Shown: positions 49,640 through 59,994, counted from the first letter of the stretch. The stretch: 64,000 nt of DNA from Corylus avellana (GCF_901000735.1 NC_081550.1:2934669-2998668); one strand, 5' to 3'. Numbers and translations: made by a program. The notes: generated by a model from the sequence alone, not told the origin.

Positions 49640-52441
49640 ATGGCTTCCAGACTCTCGTTCACTCCACTTCCCGATTTCCCAGTCCCAGTTGAAGTATCCC
49701 CGGGACCCCATCGACGAATCCCATGTTTTACTCTTCCACTATCAAGCTTTTGTTCTGTAGTTTCTTCTTCTAAGACCATTTCAAGCTCTAGAAGAGGATC
49801 GCCAGCTCTCAATGCTGTCAAGGAGGAAGTCCTCCAATCCTCAAGTTCAGAACCGAGCCATGATTCCAAAACTGCTCCTTCTTCGTCTTCTAAGCTCGTT
49901 CTCGTCGTTGGCGGCTCCGGTGGAGTTGGTAAGCACTCTTTGCTCGTTTCCTCTTCTGTCTATGATACGACATGGATGAATATATGCTTATCACCCTATT
50001 TGTTTGTGTGCGTTTGTATATAAGTGAGTGTTTGACAGTTTGTGTTAAAGAACTTTAGTACATGTAATTGTTGTGCCTCTTTATGTTCATTCTGATTTTT
50101 TTGTGTGTTTTTATTGAAAGTTTATATTTGCAATATAATGCATTTACAAACCATGTAATCATATAATCTTATCGATAAGCTGGTAACAAAAAAGAGAGGG
50201 AGAGGCTAGAAGTAAAGTGTGAATTTTTCATGAGCAATAATTCTTGTTATTGGGTTCCGGTTTTTGAGCAATTGATATGGCTTCCACCAAGATTTTTCAG
50301 TTTCACACATACCCTTTTGTTAGTTTGTTTGGGGCGTTTGCAAGTTTAGTGTTTTTCTCTACTTTTCAGGGCAGTTGGTAGTAGCATCATTGCTAAACCG
50401 GAATATCAAGTCACGGCTACTAGTGAGAGATCCTGAGAAAGCAATCGACTTGTTTGGTAAACAAGATGAGGAGACATTGCAGGTGGCAGCCTTCTGACTG
50501 AATTATGCATCAACTATTCCTCATCAATAATAAATTTGCACGTATTTTATTTTTATTTTTGGAGCATAATTATATGAATTTTCTAGTATATAATTGTTAT
50601 CTTCCCTCAGGATGTTAGACTTTGTAGTCATAGAGCTTTTCAACTTGATAGGTATTTAAAGGGGATACTCGGAATCCAGAAGCTTTAGATCCATCTATCT
50701 TTGAGGTTTTTCTTTTGCTTTATTCAAATCTGCTTTCTATTCTTTTATTTTATTTTATTTTTCTCAATAAATGATGAAGAGAATGTTGGGCAATAAATGA
50801 CTTCTATTCTTAAAACCTTGTCTCTAAGGGAGTTACACATGTGATTTGCTGCACGGGAACGACAGCCTTTCCTTCTAAACGGTGGGATGGGGATAATACA
50901 CCAGAGAGAGTAGGTCAGGATTAATATTTTTCATCTATTATATATTTTAGCATCATGAGTAAACAAGAGTCTGCAAGTAACAAGACAGACAACACAATCT
51001 TCAAAGTTTTTCTTGTACTACTGATTGTGCACTGAAGTATAGCCCTGCATAGTCGGTAGAGTTCATTGTTCTTGTGCCTTCAAATCACAGTTAAGTGTGT
51101 ACACATGACTGCAGGCATGCGTGCACAAACACCCACACACTTCCACATGTATCTATGCTTTCAGTGCTTTTGACTATAAGTTTTTAATTGAAGATTGGGA
51201 TGGTGTGAGAAACCTTGTATTGGCACTGCCGCCTTCACTGAAGAGAATTGTTCTTGTTTCATCAGTAGGTGTAACAAAGTTCAACGAACTACCATGGAGG
51301 TAATACTACTTCTTGAATGGATGGAAAATTAAAAAACAAATAATTATAAGGAAATTATTATTTAATGACATATATAAATATTAGGACCCTATAAACAAAT
51401 ATTGAGGTTGCTACTCAACTTCACACAATTTCCAAATTGACATTCCCAATAGTTTATTTAGGAAGTCACATATTATGTACCCTTTCTTTAGTGGTTCTTT
51501 GAGGCTGTGTTACAAAAGAGTGTAGGTCATACATATGTTGCAGCAGATGTATATATTTTTCGGTGGTATGAAAGCGGGGATCTTTATGTTCTCTTCTTGT
51601 TATGGCTACAGCTTGTTCAAACTGCTTGTTGTGAAGTTTTAACTGGATATTGATCCCATTATATATTCACAAATTATGAATTGACTAAAAAAACTTGCTT
51701 ATTTTCTAGTACCATGGGCTAATTTAATTATTTTGTATTATTTCTATAGCATTATGAACCTCTTTGGTGTTCTGAAATTTAAAAAGATGGGGGAGGATTT
51801 TCTTCGTAATTCAGGTCTTCCATTTACCATAATCAGGTATGGCACAGATTATTATTAACTTGATTCTCAGAAACAAATGCATAGTGACTTGAGAGAGGCA
51901 TCAGCTTAGCAAAATGTGTCTATGTAACAGACCCGGCAGATTGACAGATGGACCTTACACATCTTATGATCTCAATACTTTGCTCAAAGCTACAGCTGGG
52001 CAAAGACGTGCAGTCCTTATAGGTCAAGGTATGCCATAATAATTTTTTTTTTTTTGTGGAACACGATGCAACATGTTTCTTTATCATGTCAAATGGATTA
52101 TAGATCCATATACCTATTAATCAAATAACAAATAGCCTCATCTGTATATGTAATTTTTGACAATTTATTCTTTCTTTCTATTCATATATCTTTTGTCTGA
52201 CGGGTTTGTATATGAGTGCTCAGGAGATAAACTTGTTGGAGAGGCTAGCAGACTTGTAATTGCAGAAGCTTGCATACAAGCGCTGGACATAGAATCTACT
52301 CAAGGCAATGTTTATGAAATCAATTCAGTTGAGGTAATCTTCAAAAGATGACTGCATCAGTTTATGAAATAAATTCAATTGAAGTAATGTTTAAGTAATG
52401 ATTGATGTAAATATTTAATCTGCATAGTAATGTTTAGGTAA

Positions 52442-52473
<32 letters not shown>

Positions 52474-54263
52474 ACACACACACATGCTTACATTTTCTTC
52501 ATCTAAACAGAACAAGTCATCACCACCAAAAAGTCCACTTTACCATGCCAAGTCCACTTTGCAATATATTGAATCTCTTGTGAGGGATTCATTATAAATA
52601 AGATCAATTGATGTCTAAATCTGCATAGTATTGTTTGTCTTGAAGCATTTTTTCAAACGGCTAGAGTGGTGACGGACCACCTGCTAAACAAGGGAAGACT
52701 ACCGAGGTGACGCCGGCTGAGAGGACCGGCGGGGAACATCCGATGCTTAAGTCAATAAGGTGTTATTTTGGAAAAAACCGAATAGAAAGAGAGTATATGT
52801 GTACCTGAGGATGTGTGCCTTTTTAGTGGGTGAGGCCCCTTGTCTAATATGGTAACATAGGTGTCAACAGTACATGATTTTTCCTGTAGGGTCTATCAGT
52901 AGCCGTTTTGTGATTGATGAGGGTGTATGGTTTCCATGTGGAGATGATTTTGAGAGCTTTCGAGTGAGTTTCTTTGTGTGAGCTATGGCCTTATTATTTT
53001 TAGGGTTTTAGGCTGAAATAGTTGTAAAGTTTTTGAGTGAGGACAAGAATTGATTGTGGGCATTGATGCAATACCTATGTCTCTTTGATGATCTTGCCAT
53101 CAATGTGATTAATTGTCTTAAAACATGTTTGAATGCACATATGCTGTGTATCCTCTACTAGTGGTACTCCTTTTGAAATTGATGCATTAAACAAAAGGAT
53201 GAACCTGATAATCAATATGTAAAGTAACGGTCCCTTCTTACTTTGGCATTTACGTTCAATGAGTACCTTGAGCTGATGTAATACTCTTTTTAATGCACAT
53301 CAATGATCTAGATAGATACAAATTTGATCTATAATACACATTCATTAAGATTTATAACATATGCTAATGTACCATTGTAAAGGTGCATAAAAAGAATATA
53401 AGAAAAATGTTTGACTCATTTCATTCTTGCTTGAGTAGCCGAATTTTTTTGTCTTTGATTTTGGCATTAAAGATAGTTCCTTGTATCTCCCTGAACTGGC
53501 GAACCATGGCATTCCTATACTATTATAGAAAGTTTTCAACTCCATTACATTAGATTTGTGGCTTTACATGAGCATGGGGTATTTGGTGTAGGCAATTTGT
53601 GAACATTTGGCATGCATCAATAGTTAAAGAAACCTTTATATATGTATGGCTGTTCGAAAACAGGCTGATATGTGCACTAACAACATTTAAAACAAATGTT
53701 GCTTTTATCAGAATGCTTAGTTGATGACAAACAAAATGGGTTTCTCACTTTCTCCTAATGTCTTAAGATTTTTGAAGTTGGTTGTTTCATGATGTTCAAC
53801 ATCCACCGATTATCTTATCTTATATAAGCAATGTGTTGCCTTCTTCTTCATCCATAACAGGTTTTGCGAATCCGTAAAGCAGAAAGAAACATGTTTGAAC
53901 GCATCTTGTATTTTTTGTAAAATGTGTCATCTTGGAGCTTATACGGACCATAGAATATTGAATGTTTCTATCAAATGTTTGTGAGATTCAATGTTGTGCA
54001 GTACAATTTCTTAGGCCTTGTTTACCAGAGTCTTTGCACATTCACTTATTTACCAATATTCTTTATCTGGAGCTGAATTCGGGATTCAGTTAGGCTTAAT
54101 CTGTGTCAACCGCATAGATTTACTCCTAGTTAACTCTACCATATTCTGCCATACTTCAGAAATTGCTTCATTTTGCCAAATTGAAATTTGCATGCAGGGG
54201 GAAGGACCAGGAAGTGATCCACAGAAGTGGCAAGAGCTATTCAAAGCTGCACAAGGCCAATGA
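49640..54263 (+). CDS. Plastid-type NAD(P)-binding atypical SDR (NmrA-like)
   Basis: Nine exons join in frame to 335 residues: 49640-49928, 50370-50482, 50652-50705, 50829-50913, 51194-51299, 51750-51836, 51931-52028, 52224-52333, 54198-54263. Residues 1 to about 85 are Ser/Pro-rich and low in acid, like a chloroplast transit peptide. The Rossmann start LVLVVGGSGGVGQLVVASLL gives the GxxGxxG dinucleotide loop. RLLVRDPEKA, GDTRNPEAL, VICCTGTTAFPSKRWDGDN, VDWDGVRNLV, IVLVSSVG and FTIIRPGRLTDGPYTSYDL follow the order of plant atypical SDRs (At1g72640/At5g02240-like). The YxxxK pair of classical SDRs is absent, so redox chemistry is not assured. The substrate is unknown. The ATG at 49640 (MASRLSF) is preferred; in-frame ATGs lie at 49628 and 49634. 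The last intron (1.86 kb) carries transposon sequence. Confidence 0.9.
52444..52485. repeat. Compound (CT)n(CA)n microsatellite
   Basis: CT repeats with one TTT interruption run directly into CACACACA, inside the last intron of the SDR gene. Confidence 0.9.
52655..53040 (+). mobile_element. LTR-type transposon fragment in the SDR intron
   Basis: A GC-rich stretch (GGTGACGCCGGCTGAGAGGA, then CATCCGATGCTTAAGTCAAT) followed by GGTGAGGCCCCTTGTCTA resembles a phrase that I recall from LTR retrotransposons of dicot trees. The boundaries and a second LTR were not found. The call rests on that recalled resemblance and on the base composition. Confidence 0.4.
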
Positions 54264-54618
54264 CTCAACAATTTGGTTCATCTATGTGTATTAAGGTATA
54301 GATTCTGTTTATCATTACTGTATACAGTACATAAAATAATTATTATTTATGTAAATTCAAAAGACTACTATTAGGGAGTGAAAGAATTACAGAGGAATGG
54401 TGTAGCACTTCAAGACTTTCTTCATACCATTCTCAACATAATGGATTTGTAAATTATACAATAGCATTGGTTTGTCGATTGTTTGTACTGAACCATGCAC
54501 ATGAATTCAAACATCTTGTGCTTTATTCAGAATGGTGCTAATTGACCAAAATTTTGTCACAATTATTTTTTTTAATTTTTTATTTTTAAAAGGAATAAAT
54601 AAGCGAAGGCTTGAACCA

Positions 54619-55213
54619 TTACTCTGCTGCCCTGAACTTAGCTACTGATAGCAGGGTACCCATGTGACATAGGACTTGTGTGTCACCATTGAGGCTTGGA
54701 ATGTGGCTGTACTTTAGCACATCAGTCTTTGGATTATAGAACAAATAATTATTTCCAGATTTGTCCTTTTGCTTCAGCTTCAGTAGTATTTCACCATGTT
54801 CACATAGCCCCATAACTCGAACTTGTGCCCCTACCAGACCAATCTTGTATTCTTTGACCCACTCTTTCTTTTCATATTCCTTCATGACCCATATTTCAAT
54901 TTCCTTATCAGATGACCGATCAACAATGGCCAAGTCTCCTCTCATATCAACTAAATGAAACGGGCGAAATTCGGGTCGAGAAATCAACCCGAATTCCTCC
55001 TTCCCAACATCAAAATGAACAATCTTGCCTTTAACCAGATAACCCCGAGTGCTGGTAGCGAGGTCAACAAGCCAATGAAGCGCCCCGCGTGCGTATATAG
55101 GCGATCCAAAGACAGGACAAGGAGACTCTTGACCTTTGCTAATGGCTCTCCACGAGCCTGTGCCTCCAAGAATGTACAGTACTTGAGCAAATAAGCCGCA
55201 CAAAAGTCCAACA
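54619..55213 (-). pseudogene. Truncated F-box gene relic (C-terminal half)
   Basis: An open frame from AAATTGTTGG (55213) gives LFAQVLYILGG, SPIYARGALHWLVD, HFDVGKEEFGLISRP, IWVMKEYEKKEWVKEYKIGL and LCHMGTLLSVAKFRAAE. These align with the C-terminal halves of the two intact F-box paralogues at 56748 and 58717. The F-box itself and the whole N-terminal half are absent. The sequence upstream is repeat copy B, whose A-rich end abuts the codons matching KIV of the paralogues. No ATG begins the frame. Loss of the F-box would remove SKP1 binding. It lies tail-to-tail with the SDR gene (355 bp apart). Confidence 0.85.
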
Positions 55214-55720
55214 ATTTTTTTTCATATGTAACAACAGTCTCCACACTTGAAAAAAATGTACATGCATTTAGTTATTTTTTGAGAAGTGTTGTCTTTTTAA
55301 AAAAGTTGTGATTTGTTTTGAAAAGTGTGTTAGCGGTGGGTGCTACATCTAAAAACCAGTTTGGACAACTTATATTCAAGAAGATTTTTCAGTGTTTGAA
55401 TAGTGAAAACAGTTCTGAAAAACTTATAATTACATAGCTTGAGCAATTTACACTTCAGTAACAAACTTGGCAAAACTGTCATATATGTTCTGAAGTGGTA
55501 GAACCCCTCAGTTAAAACAAACATATACCTCAGCATTCAGACTACAAAAATATGTCTTTTTAAAACAAACAAAGGTGATGTCTCCATGCTCGATCTGCAT
55601 GTTAAAATGATTTATTGTGTTTCTTATATTCTTAAGTTGTGTAACATTGTAAAATTTTGACAGAAGAAACCCCTATTTTGGCATTACGACTTCTTAATTT
55701 TTTTGACATTATGACTTCTT
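55214..55720 (-). repeat. Dispersed repeat, copy B, at the break of the F-box relic
   Basis: Reverse complement of copy A (45000-45770). On the minus strand it runs from AAGAAGTCATAATGTC to TTACATATGAAAAAAAA, and F-box homology starts in the next bases. The sequence beyond its other end (above 55720) is not F-box-like, so the missing half of the gene was deleted or separated, not just interrupted. Confidence 0.75.
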
Positions 55721-55744
55721 TAAAAAATTTATAATGGACCTGAT

Positions 55745-56175
55745 ATTCTTTGTTAAGGAAGAGCAGAGCCTCTCTGTGACTTCCAGTGATCTTCTAGCTC
55801 GTCTGCAATCTCGTCTCGAAGAGATTGTGGACGAGCCTTTCTGGTTGCTCTCGTCTGCAATCCTGTCTAGACAAGATTGCAGATGAGCCTTTCTTTTATG
55901 AGTTATCTAATTCTATAGAAACTCCTACTTATTGTATTGCTATTAAAGACAAACAGATCAATTCTATCAAATCTCTTGTGGATAATTCTCTTTTGTAATT
56001 AGTATCCCTTTTGTATTAACCCTCTTAGTTTATTATCTTATCACATCAAGATTAGCTTGTTAGCTTGATGTGATAAACTACAATTGTAACTCTTTTCTAT
56101 TTAAGCTCAATGAGAAAGCTGCAGAGATTAATCCACCTAAAAGCAAGTTTTTCCTTGCTTTCTTTCAGCAAAGAT
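55745..56175 (+). mobile_element. LTR-like segment with a 13-bp-arm hairpin
   Basis: Repeated CTCGTCTGCAATC words (55800-55880) lead to TTATCACATCAAG...CTTGATGTGATAA (56038-56050 and 56064-56076, perfect 13-bp arms). Then follow TTCTATTTAAGCTCAATGAG and a TTTCAGCA-like end. The order resembles a Copia LTR (U3 to U5), but TG/CA ends and a target duplication could not be matched. Confidence 0.4.
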
Positions 56176-56747
56176 TGAGTATCATATGTGCTTTACAACT
56201 TAATTACCAGATTTAATTGTCGATTATCAATTCCTATAAATAAAAGTAAAAAATAATAAAAAATTGATATTTGAGAGTAATGTATGATATTTTTATGTTA
56301 TTGTTTTAAAACCATTAAGAGAGAAAATCGGTTTTTGACTTAATTCACCTTCTAGCAATTTCCGTATTAATAAGTACAAGAGAAATTGTCTCTACTTATA
56401 ATTTTGTTGTTATTATTATTATTATTATTAAAATAAATATATCCCCTTAACTTTGAACCACCCGTATATGCCCTATCTCTCTCTCTCCCCCTTTCTTATC
56501 TTATTTCTAAGAGCACCCAAAGGCCAAATACATAGGAATAAGAGAAAACCATATCCCCCACTTTTTCGGTTTTTCCTCACTAGCCCCACGTCTCTCTCTC
56601 TCCAACCCCCACTTTTTAAACTATGAAGTCATAGAAGCCAAGTCCATATATAAATATATACATCATCACAGAATTAAACCCTAAAAAGTATCAACACACT
56701 TGATCCTTTGGCAATAGCTTAGCGTACACTCAACCTAATTATATAGC
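56176..56747 (+). promoter_or_regulatory. Upstream region and TATA box of the plus-strand F-box gene
   Basis: TATAAA at 56649-56654 lies 94 bp before the ATG at 56748. Upstream are an (ATT)n run near 56408-56431 and CT-rich patches near 56473-56490 and 56591-56603. No other gene is seen in this stretch. Confidence 0.5.
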
Positions 56748-58040
56748 ATGAACCCTGGCGAAGGCCTCCGAGTAAAACAAGCTACTTACCATGGGGATGG
56801 GGCGAAGCCAAAGGAGTTTCCGTCGGATATACTGTTCGACATCTTTTCCCGACTACCCATCAAGACACTCTTGCGCTTCAAGTGTGTCTCTCCGCTGTGG
56901 TGCACCATCATCGATGATCCATACCTTGCTCGCCTGCATCGACTCCAATGCGTTGAAAAGCCCAAAGTTCTAGTTCTTGAACCCACGCGCAAACCGGCCG
57001 TCCCGGTGTTTAGAGAAGATAGAAGCGGGATCTTAAGGTTCGTAAGTCGCAAATTAAATGCATATTCTCTGGAGAGCTGCTGCAATGGTTTGCTTTGCTT
57101 CACAAGAATTTTTGTGAATTGCAACCATAGCCCTTTGTTTTTGGTTAATCTTCAACGGCAACAAGTTGTAGAGCTGCCACGTCCGCCATGCATAGGCACC
57201 CCGTGGCCTCCAGTGCATACTTCAGATTCAGATTGCAAGTGTAGTTATGGTTTGGGGTTTGATTGTGCAACAAATACGTACAAGATTGTTGTAGTTTTTT
57301 TCAGTGGAAATCCAGGCCAAGATGGTAATTTATGTGCTCAAGTCTACACTCTTGGAGGTAGAGGATCCTCATGGAGACCCGTTAAAGGTCCTCCTAATTG
57401 TAGTTTCTATGACAAGCCTGAATGTGAACGTGGTTTCTATGAAATGCCTGTATATGCACGTGGAGCGCTTCATTGGCTTGTTAAGCCCCAAGGTTATAAC
57501 CTTCCTTGGCTTTTTAAGCCCCCAGGTTATAACGACGTTCCTTCGCATGAATTTCAAAGGGATCTAATTAATATTGTTTATTTTGATGTTGGGAAGGAGG
57601 AGTTTGGGTTGATTTCTCCACCCAGATCTAGAACTGGGACCCCCTTTCATTTAGTTGATCTCGGAGGAGACTTGGCCGTTGTTATTATAAAATATCATTT
57701 TTGGTTAATCCAAATATGGGTAATGAAGGAATATGATCAAAAGAAAGAGTGGGTCCAAGAATACAAGATCTATCTTGATCAGGTGAACAGTATTCTACCA
57801 TCCATTAGAGTTATGGGGCTGTTTGAGGATGGTGAAATACTAGTGACGGTGAACTGGAAGAGCTTTCTCTTCTATAATCCAAAGACCGATGTGCTAAAGC
57901 GCAGACGCCACTATATTCCAAGGGTGTTCGATTTTGAAAGAGAAGTCTTATGTCACAACATGGGTACCCTACTATCACTTGACATGTTTCGGGAAGAGGG
58001 TAGTACTCTACTATCACTTGATATGTTTCAGGAAGAGTAA
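56748..58040 (+). CDS. F-box protein with F-box-associated domain
   Basis: Uninterrupted frame of 430 residues. Residues 24-66 form an F-box (FPSDILFDIFSRLPIKTLLR and on to LARLHRL), the part that docks on SKP1 in SCF ubiquitin ligases. An F-box-associated (FBA-type) region follows: LESCCNGLLCF, YGLGFDCATNTYKIV, VYTLGGRGSSWRP, YARGALHWLV, YFDVGKEEFGLIS, IWVMKEYDQKKEWVQEYKI, NPKTDVL. This region usually binds the target; the target is unknown. Two local duplications stand out: an 11-residue unit (WLVKPQGYNLP then WLFKPPGYN) at 57474-57539 and a C-terminal unit (TLLSLDMFREE then TLLSLDMFQEE) at 57963-58037. Relatives lie on both sides. It could be a CPR1-like or fast-evolving lineage-specific adaptor. 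Confidence 0.92.
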   Translation: MNPGEGLRVKQATYHGDGAKPKEFPSDILFDIFSRLPIKTLLRFKCVSPLWCTIIDDPYLARLHRLQCVEKPKVLVLEPTRKPAVPVFREDRSGILRFVSRKLNAYSLESCCNGLLCFTRIFVNCNHSPLFLVNLQRQQVVELPRPPCIGTPWPPVHTSDSDCKCSYGLGFDCATNTYKIVVVFFSGNPGQDGNLCAQVYTLGGRGSSWRPVKGPPNCSFYDKPECERGFYEMPVYARGALHWLVKPQGYNLPWLFKPPGYNDVPSHEFQRDLINIVYFDVGKEEFGLISPPRSRTGTPFHLVDLGGDLAVVIIKYHFWLIQIWVMKEYDQKKEWVQEYKIYLDQVNSILPSIRVMGLFEDGEILVTVNWKSFLFYNPKTDVLKRRRHYIPRVFDFEREVLCHNMGTLLSLDMFREEGSTLLSLDMFQEE

Positions 58041-58067
58041 TATATATATATATATATATATATATAT
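58041..58067. repeat. (TA)13 microsatellite directly after the stop codon
   Basis: TA repeats start at the base after TAA of the plus-strand F-box gene, so the repeat lies in its 3' UTR. Confidence 0.95.
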
Positions 58068-58179
58068 GGTTAATCCTTTGTTTATTTCTTTGATTTTCCT
58101 TTCCCCATTAATGTCACAATTTCCGTCAATTCTTAATTAGTTCTGAATAAAAAACAAGACAAGTTTGCTTTCAATTTAT

Positions 58180-58271
58180 TTTTTTCAACCTTTATGTTAA
58201 TTAATTGTAGAATACTTTTTCATTAATTTAGATTTAATTGAAGGAATAAATATAGAATTAATTAGTCCATG
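58180..58271 (+). repeat. 92-bp direct repeat, copy 1
   Basis: From TTTTTTCAACCTTTATGTTA to GAATTAATTAGTCCATG. It matches 62531-62622 in the same orientation with about two mismatches. With copy 2 it brackets the minus-strand F-box gene and its promoter palindrome. Confidence 0.9.
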
Positions 58272-58716
58272 GAAATAAATATATTTGATGATCGACGTTG
58301 TTTAAAATAAATACAAGAGCATTAGGATTAAAATTGACAATTGTTTACCATAACGAATAACAACTTACCGAAAAGATTAATTAAGTTACAATTGAAAGTT
58401 CATAAAATTACTTATAAATCCCAATTTTAGCACTCATGAACATACAAGGGATAAACCCAACTTAGTGCACTAGGGGCTAAAAATTTCCTTAATTATAAGG
58501 TGGACCCTTAAAAGTTTATTGTTTCCGCCCAAAAAATAGTCTTTTTATAATTTTACCCCAACATTAAGCTAGCAATCCAAACCTAACTTTTTGAATTAAT
58601 GTCGCACAATTATATATATGTACATGAAATCAAATATCTTTGTGTTTTATTCAAAATTTCGACACCATGGGAAAGAAAAAACAAAAAAGAAAAAGAAAAA
58701 AAAGCCATTATATATA
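58272..58716. other. Intergenic DNA between convergent F-box genes
   Basis: AT-rich with no ORF of note. It should hold the 3' UTR of the minus-strand F-box gene near 58640-58716. Nothing else was recognised. Confidence 0.5.
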
Positions 58717-59769
58717 TTAATCTGCCCGAAACATAGCAATTGATAGGAGGGTACCCATGTGACATAGGACATGTGTTCGATGATCGAGCCTTGGAACGTG
58801 GGTATACCTTAGATTATCAGTCTTTGGATTATAGAAAAAATAATTTTCATGGAAGTCGCCTTTCACAAGTATTTCACCATCTTCACATAGCCCTATAACT
58901 CGAACTTGTGCATTATCATGCACCCCTTTTACACCAATCTTGTATTCTTTGACCCACTCTTTCTTCTTCTTCTCCTCGTATACCTTCATTACCCAAATCT
59001 CAATATTCTCATTAGATGAAAGATCAACGATCGCCAGCTCTCCTCTCAGCTCAACTAGATGATCACACGAGCTAAGCTTTGGCCGAGAAATAAACCCAAA
59101 TTCCTCCTCATGAACGTCAAAATAAACAATCTTCTTGCCTTCAATATCACCATCAACAATATCCCAATGAAGCCCTCCACGTGCATATATAGGCTTTCCA
59201 AATCCAAACAAACCACAAGGAGGACCTTTATTAATGGCTCTCCACGGGCCTCCTCCAAGAGTGTACACTTGAGCACCACATAAATCAAAACCCTCAAAAA
59301 CTGCAACAATCTTGTACGTGTTTGTTGAACAATCAAACCCCAAACCATATTTTCTCCTGCATTGGCCGCGGTCGTCCTCCATGCACGGCGGTGGCACTTC
59401 TACAACTTCTTGCCTCGCAGGATTAAACAAAAACAAAGGGCTTATTTGGAATTTGCGAACCTTTTTTGTGAAGCAAAGCAAACCGTTGCAGCAGCCCTCT
59501 AGAATATTACACGCTTTAGAGTCTGCTGCGAACCTTAAGAAAGCTCCATCTTCTCTTAGCATCACGTCCGGTTCGTGCGCGGGAAGATCGACGAGTAAAA
59601 CTTTAGGCTCCTCGGCGCGCCGGAGTTGGTGCATCTGCGCAAGGCATGGATCGTCGATGATGCTGCACCACAGCGGAGACACGCGGCGGAAGCGCAAGAG
59701 AGACTTGATGGGTAGTCGGGAAAAGATGTCGAACAGTATATCTGTCGGGAACTGCCCCCCAACCGCCAT
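58717..59769 (-). CDS. F-box protein with F-box-associated domain, paralogue
   Basis: Uninterrupted frame of 350 residues. The F-box is at 7-49 (FPTDILFDIFSRLPIKSLLR to CLAQMHQLR), nearly the same as in the plus-strand neighbour. The FBA-type region carries LEGCCNGLLCF, YGLGFDCSTNTYKIVAVF, AQVYTLGGGPWRAI, PIYARGGLHW, YFDVHEEEFGFISRP, IWVMKVYEEK, VRVIGLCEDGEILVKG and LCHMGTLLSIAMFRAD. Family role: substrate adaptor of an SCF ubiquitin ligase, substrate unknown. It faces the plus-strand paralogue tail-to-tail. The relic at 54619 is closer to this gene at the C-terminus (MGTLLSVAKFR). The start follows the short MAVGGQ leader; no in-frame upstream ATG is needed. A TATA-like run lies about 110 bp upstream, inside a large palindrome. 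Confidence 0.92.
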   Translation of the reverse strand: MAVGGQFPTDILFDIFSRLPIKSLLRFRRVSPLWCSIIDDPCLAQMHQLRRAEEPKVLLVDLPAHEPDVMLREDGAFLRFAADSKACNILEGCCNGLLCFTKKVRKFQISPLFLFNPARQEVVEVPPPCMEDDRGQCRRKYGLGFDCSTNTYKIVAVFEGFDLCGAQVYTLGGGPWRAINKGPPCGLFGFGKPIYARGGLHWDIVDGDIEGKKIVYFDVHEEEFGFISRPKLSSCDHLVELRGELAIVDLSSNENIEIWVMKVYEEKKKKEWVKEYKIGVKGVHDNAQVRVIGLCEDGEILVKGDFHENYFFYNPKTDNLRYTHVPRLDHRTHVLCHMGTLLSIAMFRAD

Positions 59770-59878
59770 GTTTGTTTTACTTGGAGGCCGTTGCCAGGAC
59801 GTTTCAGACCTAATATTAATTATACTATATATTTCTTGCTTAGGAAGAAGAAGGTTTTACTTTGGCCGCACTCCTCTA

Positions 59879-59994
59879 TATATATAGGGAGGGTTGATCT
59901 GGAGATCTAGTGATATTATGACAAAAAGACTATATATATATAGTCTTTTTGTCATAATATCACTAGATCTCCGGATCAACCTTCCCTATATGTA
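59879..59994. repeat. Near-perfect palindrome (58-bp arms) over the F-box gene TATA region
   Basis: Arms 59879-59936 and 59937-59994 are reverse complements around a (TA)6 centre. I count only three differences, at pairs 59881/59992, 59891/59982 and 59900/59973. In a plus-strand RNA all three are G-U pairs, so the stem would be fully paired. Key words are TCTAGTGATATTATGACAAA and its mirror. The outer left arm contains the TATATATATAG that would serve the minus-strand F-box gene (ATG at 59769). Confidence 0.9.

Noticed and set aside
49567..49869. 100-codon minus-strand frame in the head-to-head region
   Set aside because: Antisense shadow of the SDR first exon; the plus frame matches a transit peptide plus Rossmann start.
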